From the NCBI RefSeq assembly GCF_050003625.1, contig NC_134397.1, positions 265,664,070-265,728,069 on the forward strand: a stretch of 64,000 nucleotides of DNA. The letters are read 5' to 3'. Shown here piece by piece: positions 35,141 to 45,686 of this stretch. The first letter of the stretch is position 1. Every line of letters begins with the position of its first letter. The translations under genes and the position numbers were made by a program. The notes beneath the pieces were generated by a model. The model saw only the letters and a list, made by a program, of their open reading frames with translations, made no database searches and was not told where the DNA came from. Origin of the DNA: Haematobia irritans (lineage: Eukaryota; Arthropoda; Insecta; Diptera; Muscidae).

Positions 35141-37914
35141 ACATAAAAAACTTAAAGCAAATTGGAGAATTCTTGTTTAATTTTCAAGGAGGACGTCGGG
35201 GAACCAACCAAATATCTAAAAATGAGAACAAACCTAAATCGGATTTTATATGTTCAGATGTAAAAGTAAATACCAAAAAAACAAATAAATTTGTTAAAAT
35301 CGAAATTGAATTAAAAAAGAAATTATTTCCAAAGTACGGAAAGTCTAAAATTTAAAAAAATGTTTAGCCATGGTAAATTTAATTAGGAATATGCAATTTT
35401 AGATACAGTACTAGATCTCGATTTTCTTTGTCTTTTTTATGGCTTGAAGTCAAGTTGATTAATCGACTTTTGATAGTGCCCAATTTTTCACAAATGTAGG
35501 GAATTTATGTAAAAATAAAACAAAAATCATCCAATTAGAAATAATATACATATGAACTCTTTCAAATACTCTATAAAAAATTGGCGAACGGTATACTATT
35601 GTCGGCACTCTTGCTTTTAAGGCAATTCTCTATAATTTTCATTAAAATCTATTGTTTGTTTTTGCTTGAGATAGCCTCAGAAAACATTTAGTATTTCTTC
35701 AAATTCAATATTATTTTTTTTGTTGTTGGTGTTACTAAAAAACCAAATGCCATTTGTTTGTATTTTCAACGGCACTGCCCTTAGAGCAATTAATTAAAGA
35801 AATTCCAGATTTCAACATGAAAGACAATGATGATAATTTTGGCGGGATTTTTCCTATTATTTCCTTTTCAAGAGACCTTTTGTTTAAATACGCACTCCAT
35901 AGGCCAATTAGATGAGCTTCACTTGAAATCATTTAGAAAACAATTGAAAACAATTTAACCTTAAAATTTCCAATACAAATACGGAAAATAGGAAAGTACG
36001 AAGCAGCAACCTAAGACGGAGTCATCGAGAAAGTGTAAAAATTATATAGCCTCAAAAACAAATGTGGCAACTAAACTGAATCCGTAGATATGGCAAATTC
36101 AAAGGTTGGAGCAAAAACAAAACAAAACAAACGAATTGCAATTACAATGAGGATACAAAGCGCCTCTCGGTCTGTGGGTAAACAATGAGTGAATACCACA
36201 ACACAGCAGCAACAATAGTGCTGAACTACTTTTTTGTTTTGAGGATTGCAATTTCCCAACACCCACTGTTAGAGAAAAATCAATAGAAGCAAACACCATA
36301 TGCACGATAAGTCAGGCAGCCGCCTTCAACAGGCAAAACAAAAGACTTAAGGAACAAACCTCTTATACTCTCTATTGTACTGTGAGCCAAGGCAGCGGTG
36401 TTGAGCATCATTTGTTGCTAGCATCTCTTTGACTAACAATTGCAGCACTCTAAAAACAATCTTTTGTCTTGGCCACACTTCTTCTGGATTTTTTTTGGCG
36501 GTTCAATCCGCAGCCTTTTGGAATAGTTGCCGCCCACATTTTTAAAAGTAATCACACATTGCCATAGAGTGAATCTACGGGAGAAAAATCTCCTTGGCGT
36601 ACTCAATGCAACCTGTTGCAAAGCATGAAATTGGTTTCCATTTTCTCCAAATGCATTCATGGGAGTTCTTATCAAAAATCTGTTTATGTTCCAAGATAAT
36701 AATTCACCAAAATGCCAATGTGTCCTAGTTTTGTAGTAGTATCTCAAACCAAATGTTACATGAGTAATGATCATCAGATTATCATGGCCTAGATTTCACA
36801 GGAAATTGTGTTATTTATTTCTACCAGCGATTTCGGTTCCATTTCCTTTCCTTTTACACGGACCCAACAAATCATGGGCTATTATTAAATTAAACCACAA
36901 CTGACCAGCAGATATGATCCCTGAGCTAGATAATTTTTCCAACCATTATTATGGGTGTTAATTTAGCTAGAACATTTAAGATTCATTTAAAAAATGATTA
37001 ATTTTATTTAAACGTTCAACGTTGGTAAAATTCAACATAGAATAACCGGAAATTGTTCATATTTAGCCTGAAACATAACGCTCCACGTACTTAGGAATTT
37101 TCCTCCAATCTGATTCCATGACAATTACTTGGTGCTTCAACATAATTGTATTGTGTACTGTATATGTGGGACAGTTAGTTTACGAGATTAGTCACAACTC
37201 TTCTTTGTCCATTATGATTATCATATTATGAACACAAACTTAATTGAATGATCATATTGGCATATGATGTGGGTGGAAGTACTAAACTTTTTCTTTTTGG
37301 AAAATACAAATCATATAAATTTTATATGAATATGGATTTTTCTGAAAAGGGTCAAAATGTAATCTGTGTGGTATCCGGAAATTAAAATTGAGGCGATATT
37401 GGATAGAGGTAAAATGGTCATGATATTGTAAAAAAAAATATAGTTTGAGGGGCAATAAAGATTACTTTAATGAGTAAAATAACTTCGTGGATTGTTTTGG
37501 GTTTTCATTAAAGGAGTCCCAAAATGACATAAAGGAAGTATGAAGAAACCAGAAAATCTCTGCGAAAATAGGTCTTGATATATATAAACTGAAACAAGGA
37601 TGTTTCTGAAAGAGCCTCTCAACACTCAAAACAAAGTGAACCCTATAATTCATTAAACCCAATTTAACTATATTTTCGATTCTGGAATTATTATGTTTTG
37701 AGAAAGTTTTCTTCATTTTAAAAACGTTTTGTGTGCGTTAATTAAATTAACTAAAAATGGAGCATAAACATTTACTAAATTCTTGTCTCCCACAAAATAG
37801 TTTAGAATTTCGTAAAATTTTCGTAAAACATTTACCAAAAATGCCCCCATTTTGAACTTCGTATGGCACTCAATAATTTTTTTGCAATTTTGAGCTCCAA
37901 TTTTTTTCTTCACA
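35141..37914. other. No recognisable gene or repeat
   Basis: The longest stretch here without any of the window's repeat families. Less extreme base composition at 35990-36780, with short frames (65-113 codons) that lack recognisable domains. Could contain regulatory DNA or an unrecognised short exon; the sequence alone does not show it. Confidence 0.45.
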
Positions 37915-38310
37915 CACTGAAAAAAATATTTACGTGATACTAAAGATTTCGCAACCTAAATTTTAGGATGCGAAATTTACAAAATATTAAGGTCAAATTT
38001 CTTTAAAATAATGATAGTTTAATTAAAATAAAGTTTATAATCTTTGCTTCAAACATTTTGTTCATTAAATTTAGGACACAAATTTTGTAAATGTGCGTCC
38101 CTCCGTTAAAGTCGCATGTCTTTGAACGAAGGCTAATTCTCCTTACAGTAAAGAAACACATTTTTGATTTAAAGAAAATGTCCATAAATTAACTGAAATA
38201 TTGAAACATTAGATTTACGATAAAAACGCTTCAAATATAGGCTAAGACTTATTTTGGATGAGGATTTAGCGTCTTTGGTTTAAAGTTTTTTGGGAATTAA
38301 GAAAACATTT

Positions 38311-39107
38311 TTATACCCTGCTCCACACTGTGGAACAGGGTATTATAAGTTAGTGCATATGTTTGCAACACCCAGAAGGAGACGAGATATACACATGGTA
38401 TCGTTGGCAAAAATACTCAGGGTGGGATCCTGAGTCGATATAGCCATGTCCGTCTGTCCGTGAACACATTTTTGTAATCAAAGTCTAGGTCGCAATTTTA
38501 GTCCAATCGACTTCAAATTTGGCACAAGTGTGTGTTTTGGCTCAGAAAAGAACCTTATTGATTTTGGAAGAAATCGGTTCAGATTTAGATATAGCTCCCA
38601 TATATATCTTTCGCCCGATATGGACTTATATGGCCCCAGAAGCCAGAGTTTTACCCTAATTTGCTTAAAATTTTGCACAAGAAGAACAATTAGTACTATA
38701 GTCAAGTGTGCCAAATTTTATTGAAATCGGTTCAGATCTTTGTAAAATCGCCACTGCTTAGTCGAAAAGTTGAAAAAATGACTCTAATTTTCCTAAACTT
38801 CTAATACATATATATCGAGCGATAAATCATAAATAAACGTTTGCGAAGTTTCCTTAAAATTGCTTCAGATTTAAATGTTTCCTATATTTTGTACTAACAT
38901 TGTGTTCCACCCTAGTGCATTAGCCGACTTAATTTTTGAGTTTATAGATTTTGTAGAGGTCTATCAAATTCTGTCCAGATCGAGTGATATTTAAATGTAT
39001 GTATTTGGGACAAACCTTTATATATAGCCTCCAACACATTTAACGGATGTGATATGGCATCGAAAATTTAGATCTACAAAGTGGTGCAGGGTATAATATA
39101 GTCGGCT
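38311..39107 (+). mobile_element. Mini-me/Helentron-like element H2-type, inside MITE-B
   Basis: 5' hairpin TATACCCTGCTCCACACTGT with GGAACAGGGTATTATA, core-like GATCCTGAGTCGATATAGCC, GTCCGTCTGTCCG, internal ATCGGTTCAGATTTAGATAT, and the 3' part ending GTGGTGCAGGGTATAATATA then GTCGGCT. The distal ACTTGT end is missing. It sits in a T-run of the MITE. Confidence 0.83.
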
Positions 39108-39436
39108 CCTTCCGTTATAATTTGGATTTATAAACTGGCTTTGTTTGTACGTGAGCACCTTCATTAATAAAACACGAAAAGAGGATGAAAATTTGATAAA
39201 TGAGATTTTTTTTTTTTTTATTTAAAATAACAGCTTTATGGTATATACAAGATATAGATGCCTCAGCGTCTTATAGACCTTGTTGAGGCTAGTTGGCAAA
39301 GGTAAATTCAAAGCTCAATAAATAACATAAGTCTTGAATATTAACATAAAATGGATATGCAAAAACTAGGTAAATACATTATTTTAGGAAGTTAATGTAT
39401 GAAATATATAATGAAAGTTATGTAGTTATAAACAAA

Positions 39437-42325
39437 TTATGGCAGAATTTCATCTATACTATCATTTAGGTGCATTTTAATTAACCTTTTAAATAAAGAA
39501 ATCGTACTAATATTTTTCAAATTATTCGGCAAACTATTATACGCTTTACTTCCCATATATTCAACCCTCTGTTTCGTAGTTTCAAGGCGACATCTGGCTA
39601 ATCTTAAATTACTGTTGTTTCTTGTATTAAAAGAACTTTGATTTACTCCAAACGTTACAGTATGGTGTCCTATATGATGTAAGCATTTGTAAACATAAGT
39701 CAAAAGTTGCATTCTATATAAACCATATATTGGCAATATCGAAGGAAATCTATTTTTATATAGATCAAGTGTAGAATACATGATGGGCAAGTCAGCTACA
39801 ATTTTCAAAGCCTTGCTCTGCAATCTGAATAGGGATTTCAATTCCTCACTTTTCCCGTGTCCATACAAAATAATCAAATAGTTCAGATGACTTTGTATCA
39901 GTGCCCTATATATTAGCATTTTCGTGTCAAAGCTAAACCTGTTTTTAAACTTAAATAAGAAACCAATGGCCTGTGCGCATTTCCCCCTCAAATATGCGAC
40001 ATGCTCGTCCCAATTCAAGTTACTTTGAAGGTAAATCCCCAGATACTTTAAACTTGGTACCTCAGTCACTTCTACTCCTTCTATACGTACAGAAAAAGAA
40101 GTACTACGATTAACGCGAGGTTGAAAACGTATAACCTTAGTCTTACCGGAGTTGAGATACAGTTTGTTGACCCTGGCAAACTCAGAAATCAAAGCTGCAT
40201 CGCGTTCAATCAATACCTTAACAGCTTGTTCAAACCTATAACCATATAAGACGCAAATATCATCAGCATACAAAAATATCGTGCCGTCCAATTCGAGGTT
40301 CACAATATCGTTCAAATATATTCTAAATAATAGTGGTCCCAGTACACTTCCCTGTGGAACACCGTGTTCCACAACACCGACTTCACTCTTGTAGTCTCCT
40401 ATGGAGACATATTGTCTACGATTTTGCAAGTAATGTCGGAGCAAGTATAAAGTGCTACCCCTGATTCCATAATACTTAAGTTTTTCAATTAAAATATTGT
40501 GGTCAACTAGATCAAAAGCCTTGGAAAAGTCATAGAAGATTCCCACTACACCTTTATTCCCACCATCTAATTTATCACATATCGAATTCACCACATTTAC
40601 TGCAGCTTCTTCCGTCCCACATCCTTTCCTGAACCCATATTGGAAATCACTTAGTAGTTCATTACCTTCCAAATATTTAGATATTTGGTTATACAAAAGT
40701 CTCTCGAAGATATTATTAAATGTCGATAAAACAGCTATTGGCCTATAACAGTCCACTGTGCAAGCATTAATTTTCTTCGGGATCGGCATCACTTTATGGA
40801 TTTTCAGTACATTGGGATAGGTCCCACTAATCACCATGTCGTTGAATATTCGAGTTAAATGAGGTATAATCATATGAGAATATCTCAAAACTAAATCAGA
40901 ACTAATTCCGTCAAAACCAGGACATTTCCCTTTCTTTAAACTGAAGATGACGCGCTCTACATCGTTATTAGTAGCAATACTAAAATTTAGACGACGAGAA
41001 GAAGTATTAAGAGTCCCTAAACTATTAAAATGGTCGCCAGGTAAACATACAATTTTCGATTTCAAGTCTCGCACAGATTGCAAAAAATATTCATTGTATA
41101 GTCTCGCCATATGGGCTCCCTCAGGTATTTTATTCCCATCAGCATCTATTAAGCACAATGTCTTCTGCTTACCTCTTCCTAAACTTTCATTTAGAAATCT
41201 CCAACATTTCGCTGGATCATTTCCAATATCTCGCAGATTTTCTGCATAAAAAACATTCATTGATTGCTTGTAAGCCTTTCTAATAGTTTTACTTAAAGAT
41301 TTTAAACTTTCAGATATGTCCACATTCTCAGGATGTCTTCTTCGCGCTTTCAAAAGCCTTTCCTTTAATGCAAAGAGTTTCATAAGATTCCCATTCACCC
41401 ATGGAGTAATTTCACGTCTGGTCGATTTCAAATGGGAGGTTTCGACAGTGCTTCGTTCCAAACCTGTCTTAATAACACCTATCAAATTCGAAATATCATT
41501 ACACAAGTCACCAGTTTCTATAATAATAGGAATCTCCCTCTCCAAATACAAACGTAGGGCGTCGTGATCAAGGTGAGATCGTTTAACTTGAAAGTGCTCC
41601 CGACTCTGTGAACTGATATGTATATCAATGAATATTAGGTTATGATCTGATACACCATTTTCTATAGAACTTATTGTCAACAAATCGCTGATATTGCTGT
41701 AAATATGGTCAATGCATGTCATGCTCTCAGGACGAGTCACTAGCAGGTTGTTATTTTCGAAATCAAAGGAAGACAAAACGTCACATAGGTTACGAGATGA
41801 GATAGAATCGAAAAAGTTTATATTCGCATCGCCCATAATAATACATGAAGTCCGTCCGTACAAGTAAAGCATATTCTCCAAAAACATCAAAAACGTATTC
41901 ACATCACATTTTTGTGACCTATAAAAAGATATTAACTTTAACGGGTTTCCTCTCACCTTAACATCATTCAAGGTAAGCACAATAAAATCAATAAAATCAT
42001 GGCTATCACACAATTCCATTGTGTACTCTACACCTTCACGTATAAACATAGATGTCCCACCGTAACCGTCTGGCCTACAACAATGGACAGAGTTATACCC
42101 AGGAATATTATAAATCTGGGCGATATTATCTAAAAACCATGTCTCTTGAACTGAGATAATATTAGGTAAAGCAGGAAGGCTTGCAATAAGGGACTTGAAA
42201 TAATTGAATTTAGTTATGCTAGATATACTTCTAACATTCATAGATGTAATTCCAAATGAAGAATTTCTGCCATTAATAATAAAGTTTCGATATGATTTTA
42301 CATTTTTATAATAATTATTATTCAT
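39437..42325 (-). CDS. ORF2: AP-endonuclease/reverse transcriptase
   Basis: A 962-residue polyprotein that nicks target DNA and primes reverse transcription of its own RNA at the cut. Residues about 22-235 form an AP-type endonuclease: SMNVRS with Asn30, VQETW with Glu61, GDANIN with Asp166 and Asn168, CIDHIY with His207, and SDH at 226-228. A linker follows to about 455. The RT domain covers about 455-760: GKCPGFDGIS, CYRPIAVLS, FYDFSKAFD with Asp599, HGVPQGSVLGPLLF, and LYADD with Asp688 and Asp689. The C-terminal region (RLARCRLETTKQRVEYMG) is typical of CR1/Jockey-type ORF2. No RNase H was seen. The frame is intact and every checked catalytic residue is present. The ATG lies 57 bp after ORF1, so translation probably uses reinitiation or similar (inference). 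Confidence 0.95.
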   Translation of the reverse strand: MNNNYYKNVKSYRNFIINGRNSSFGITSMNVRSISSITKFNYFKSLIASLPALPNIISVQETWFLDNIAQIYNIPGYNSVHCCRPDGYGGTSMFIREGVEYTMELCDSHDFIDFIVLTLNDVKVRGNPLKLISFYRSQKCDVNTFLMFLENMLYLYGRTSCIIMGDANINFFDSISSRNLCDVLSSFDFENNNLLVTRPESMTCIDHIYSNISDLLTISSIENGVSDHNLIFIDIHISSQSREHFQVKRSHLDHDALRLYLEREIPIIIETGDLCNDISNLIGVIKTGLERSTVETSHLKSTRREITPWVNGNLMKLFALKERLLKARRRHPENVDISESLKSLSKTIRKAYKQSMNVFYAENLRDIGNDPAKCWRFLNESLGRGKQKTLCLIDADGNKIPEGAHMARLYNEYFLQSVRDLKSKIVCLPGDHFNSLGTLNTSSRRLNFSIATNNDVERVIFSLKKGKCPGFDGISSDLVLRYSHMIIPHLTRIFNDMVISGTYPNVLKIHKVMPIPKKINACTVDCYRPIAVLSTFNNIFERLLYNQISKYLEGNELLSDFQYGFRKGCGTEEAAVNVVNSICDKLDGGNKGVVGIFYDFSKAFDLVDHNILIEKLKYYGIRGSTLYLLRHYLQNRRQYVSIGDYKSEVGVVEHGVPQGSVLGPLLFRIYLNDIVNLELDGTIFLYADDICVLYGYRFEQAVKVLIERDAALISEFARVNKLYLNSGKTKVIRFQPRVNRSTSFSVRIEGVEVTEVPSLKYLGIYLQSNLNWDEHVAYLRGKCAQAIGFLFKFKNRFSFDTKMLIYRALIQSHLNYLIILYGHGKSEELKSLFRLQSKALKIVADLPIMYSTLDLYKNRFPSILPIYGLYRMQLLTYVYKCLHHIGHHTVTFGVNQSSFNTRNNSNLRLARCRLETTKQRVEYMGSKAYNSLPNNLKNISTISLFKRLIKMHLNDSIDEILP

Positions 42326-42382
42326 AAAAACAAAAGAAAATTAAATGATTTTTACAAAATTTAATTTAAATGGAAGCAAAAT

Positions 42383-43345
42383 TTAAGATGTTGAAAGATA
42401 CGGGTCATCTTCATCTTCTTCACGATTCACATCATGTATTCTACTCGCACGGGATTTTTTGTAGGTTGATGCTTCCAATAATAATTTGTCCACATCACTC
42501 TCGTCGTGTATTACTCTGGCTCTTGACAATTCACTCTTCTTTGCAAACACTCTCCCATTAGCAGTATATACGCTTCTGAATCCGACAGTTTTCAAGTTCT
42601 TAGCATGGTTAAATAGCTTTAAGGTTTCTTTACTCAAATAATCATTTATGAAAACAGATTTAGTAGCATCATTGTCCTTAAGTTTTTTCTTCATAGACAT
42701 AATTACATCTTTAGATTTTTTAGAATTCATTTTCACAATAATAGTTTCTTTTTTATTTCCATTTTCATTTTTTTTCTTGATGAAGTAAGCATCTACAATA
42801 TTATCTGGTTGAATTTTTACACCAGTATCTTTAGATATGCTTACGACTAATTCAGTGGCAGATACGTTGTTGACATTTTCAATTCCAGTTAACACACAAT
42901 CATTTGCTACTCGCTGATCATTGAGAAATTTGACCGAACTTTTTAATAAATTTATTTCAGTTTTCAATTGTTTGTTTTCTTTTTGCATTGTTTCGATTTT
43001 CTTTTTGTTTTCTGCAACTCCTCTTAAAATTTCATCGTATTGTCGCGACATAAAGTTCATTGTTTCAGTAATATGATCCAGCTGATCGAGTTTTCTTAAG
43101 TTTGTTTTGATTACTTCTAACTCCTTTTCAATGGTACCACTCTTATTACACAGATGGCAAATGTAGTCTTCATTATCATGTTTAAGTAGGTGTTGGTATT
43201 GGCGTTTGTCTAAAGATGTACAAACTACATGGTAAACTTTTTCACACTTGTCGCACTCAATACTTTCTTCCTCTTCTTCCACTGCCAAATCGCATTGCGC
43301 ACAAATTGTTTTATTTATTTTTAAACTTCTACGTGTTGAAGGCAT
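42383..43345 (-). CDS. ORF1: PHD-finger, coiled-coil RNA-binding protein
   Basis: 320 residues; probable nucleic-acid chaperone that packages the element's RNA with ORF2 product. A C4HC3 PHD-like finger is visible: Cys15, Cys18, Cys31, Cys34, His39, Cys42, Cys63, Cys66. Residues about 72-145 are charged and heptad-like (ENKKKIETMQKENKQLKTEI), suggesting a coiled coil for oligomerisation. Residues about 146-290 (DCVLTGIENV, then VDAYFIKKK, SVFINDYLS, KTVGFRSVYTANGRVF) look like the RNA-binding module found in the second half of many non-LTR ORF1 proteins. The C-terminus is acidic. PHD fingers occur in ORF1 of some CR1-type elements (family knowledge); whether this one reads histone marks is unknown. 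Confidence 0.9.
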   Translation of the reverse strand: MPSTRRSLKINKTICAQCDLAVEEEEESIECDKCEKVYHVVCTSLDKRQYQHLLKHDNEDYICHLCNKSGTIEKELEVIKTNLRKLDQLDHITETMNFMSRQYDEILRGVAENKKKIETMQKENKQLKTEINLLKSSVKFLNDQRVANDCVLTGIENVNNVSATELVVSISKDTGVKIQPDNIVDAYFIKKKNENGNKKETIIVKMNSKKSKDVIMSMKKKLKDNDATKSVFINDYLSKETLKLFNHAKNLKTVGFRSVYTANGRVFAKKSELSRARVIHDESDVDKLLLEASTYKKSRASRIHDVNREEDEDDPYLSTS

Positions 43346-43661
43346 CGTTCATATAATTCGAGTTTTTGATGCTATCTTCTATGTAGCCACTGAAGAAAAT
43401 TAGTTGATTAACACTTTATTTATATATTATTTTATGTTTTAATAAAACACAGGATAGAGCTTAAAAAAAAAAGCAGTTGCTCTCGTAGCAGGGTTGCCAA
43501 CCAACTTTCTGTATCCTAATTTTACTTTTACTGGTCCTAGATTTAAAGGCAGATAGGTCGCTAATTTATTTATTTATTTTAAAGAAGTCGCATCGTTGAT
43601 TCGGAAACAATACCAAAATCCTTAAAGGAAGGATCCAAGTAAACTTTTTTTTGAATGCACT

Positions 43662-43862
43662 ATGAAATTTTCTTTAACCAGTAAAAAAGTATAATAATAG
43701 GTTTTCTTGAATTTGTTGAAAAATAGTAACTTATTTTTGTGAAATTTGCGTGACATCTGCGCTTGTAATACATTTTAGCTAAAATTTTTAAAATTAACAT
43801 AGCTTTACTAAAGTGAACCAACATTTCCCTTCCTTGTGGGGTTACTGTTTTTTGAGTGCATG
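43662..43862. repeat. Dispersed repeat shared with 54547-54725
   Basis: TTTTCTTGAATTTGTTGAAA, then AACTTATTTTTGTGAAAT, then CTGCGCTTGTAATAC, and finally TTACTGTTTTTTGAGTGCAT. The same order appears at 54547-54725. The TTTTTTGAGTG end resembles the MITE-B/A termini, so it may be an arm of a related MITE. Confidence 0.6.
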
Positions 43863-45686
43863 AAGGATGCCAAACCGATTTAAAAATTGTAGATTATTAC
43901 TGTTTGGAAAATAGGTAGAATTCTTAATGTTTTGGAAGATTTTGCAAAATATTCTTCTCCAATTAAGAGGTACTTAAATTTTCTATAGAATAAAAAATTT
44001 GAAAAAGAATCCATAAAAAATAAATGGAGAAATTATCTATAGAAATAAAATCTTGACAAAATTTTCTATAGAAATAAAATTTTGACAAAATTTTCTATAG
44101 AAATAAAATTTTGACAAAAGTTTCTATATAAATAAAATTTTGGCAAAACTTTCAATATAAATAAAATTTGACAAAATTTTCTATAGAAATAAACTCTTGA
44201 CAAAAATTTCTATAGGAACCAATTTTTGACAAAATTATCTATAGAAATAAAATTTTAACAAAATGGTTTATAGAAATAAAATTTTGACAACATTTTCTAT
44301 AGAAATAAAATTTTGACAAAATTTTCTATAGAAATCAATTTTTGACAAAATTTTCTATAGAAATCAATTTGTGACAAAATTTTCTATAGAAATAAAATTT
44401 TGACAAAATTTTCTTTTGAAATCAATTTTTGACAAAATTTTATATAGAAATAAAATTTGGACAAAATTTTTTATAGAAATAAAAATTTGGACAACATTTT
44501 CTATAGAAACGAAATTTTGACAAAATTTTCTATAGAAATAAAATTTGGACAAAATTTTCTACAGAAATCAGTTTTTGACAAAATTTTTTATAGAAATAAA
44601 ATGTTGACAAAATTTTCTATAAAAATAAAAATTTGGACAACATTTTCTATAGAAACGAAATTTTGACAAAATTTTCTATAGAAATAAAATTTTGACAAAA
44701 TTTTCTATAGAAATAAAATTTGGACAAAATTTTCTATAGAAATAGAATTTTGACAAAATTTTCTATAGAAATAAAATTTGGACAAAATTTTCTATAAAAA
44801 TAAAATTTTGACAAAATTTTCTATAGAAATCGATTTTTGACAAAATTTTCTATAGAAATCAATTTTTGACAAAATTTTCTATAGAAATGAAATGTTGACG
44901 AAATTTTCTATAGAAATAAAAAATATTGACGAAATTTTCTATAGAAATAAAATATTGACAAAATTTTCTGTAGAAATAAAATTTTGACAAAATTTTCTAT
45001 AGAAATAAAACTTTGACAAAATGTCTATAGAAATAAAATGTTGACGAAATTTTCTATAGAAATAAAATTTAAAAAAAAATTTATAGAAATAAAATTTTGA
45101 CAAAATTTTCTATAGAAATAAAACTTTGACAAAATTTCTATAGAGATAAAATGTTGACGAAATTTTCTATACAAATAAAATTATGACGACATTTTCTATA
45201 GAAATAAAATTATGACGAAATTTTCTATAAAAATAAAATTTTGACAAAATTTTCAATAGAAATATAATTTGGACACAATTTTCTATAGAAATAAAATTTG
45301 GGCAAAATTTTCTATAGAAATAAAATGTTGACAAAATTTTTTAGAGAAATAAAATGTTGACAAAATTTTCTATAGAAAAAAATTTTGGCAAAACTTTCAA
45401 TAGAAATAAAATTTGAAAAAATTTTTAATAGAAATAAAGTTTTGACAAAATTTAGAAATAAAATTTTGACAAAATTTAGAAATAAAATTTTGACAAAATT
45501 TAGAAATAAAATTTTGACAAAATTTAGAAATAAAATTTTGACAAAATTTTCTATATAAACAAAATTTTGGCAAAACTTTCAATAGAAATAAAATTTGAAA
45601 AAATTTTCAATAGAAATAAAATTTTGACAAAATTTAGAAATAAAATTTTGACAGAATTTAGAAATAAAATTTTGACAAAACTTTCT
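43847..45686 (+). repeat. 29-bp array 5, higher-order unit 1 (1,840 bp)
   Basis: Starts with a unique leader (TTTTTTGAGTGCATGAAGGA, then GATTATTACTGTTTGGAAAA, then GGTAGATTTTGC-like sequence) followed by about 1.6 kb of 29-bp units. The 45440-45545 part uses a 24-bp short unit (TTTAGAAATAAAATTTTGAC repeats) in which TCTAT is missing. The entire block recurs 1,840 bp downstream with very few differences. Confidence 0.9.

Larger units (their letters stand above)
39207..43508 (-). mobile_element. Full-length two-ORF non-LTR retrotransposon (CR1/Jockey group)
   Basis: About 4.3 kb on the minus strand: a 5' UTR of roughly 160 bp (43346-43508), ORF1 (43345-42383), a 57-bp gap, ORF2 (42325-39437), a 3' UTR of about 215 bp and a poly(A) tail seen as a T-run at 39207-39219. 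Both boundaries are fixed by the MITE-B it interrupts. No clear target duplication. The APE endonuclease plus RT layout without RNase H, and a PHD-type finger in ORF1, fit the CR1/Jockey group; the exact clade is not resolved. Both frames are uninterrupted, so it may be a young and possibly competent copy. Confidence 0.9.
37915..43657 (-). mobile_element. MITE-B copy 3, split by two younger elements
   Basis: Left arm 37915-38310 (CACTGAAAAAAATATTTACG, then AACCTAAATTTTAGGATGCG) ends at GAAAACATTTTT. Middle piece 39108-39206 reads CCGTTATAATTTGGATTTAT, then GATGAAAATTTGATAAATGA. Right arm 43509-43657 reads CTGTATCCTAATTTTAC, GGTCCTAGATTTAAAGG, GGATCCAAGTAAACTT. The inverse of the copy at 12355-12690 runs through all the joints, which proves that 38311-39107 and 39207-43508 are insertions. 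Confidence 0.88.

Noticed and set aside
36433..36774. 113-codon minus-strand frame in element-free DNA
   Set aside because: No domain, no repeat of composition expected for coding DNA that I can recognise; could not be supported without conservation data.
40947..41567. Plus-strand frames of 83-100 codons over the retrotransposon
   Set aside because: Shadows of ORF2 on the opposite strand.
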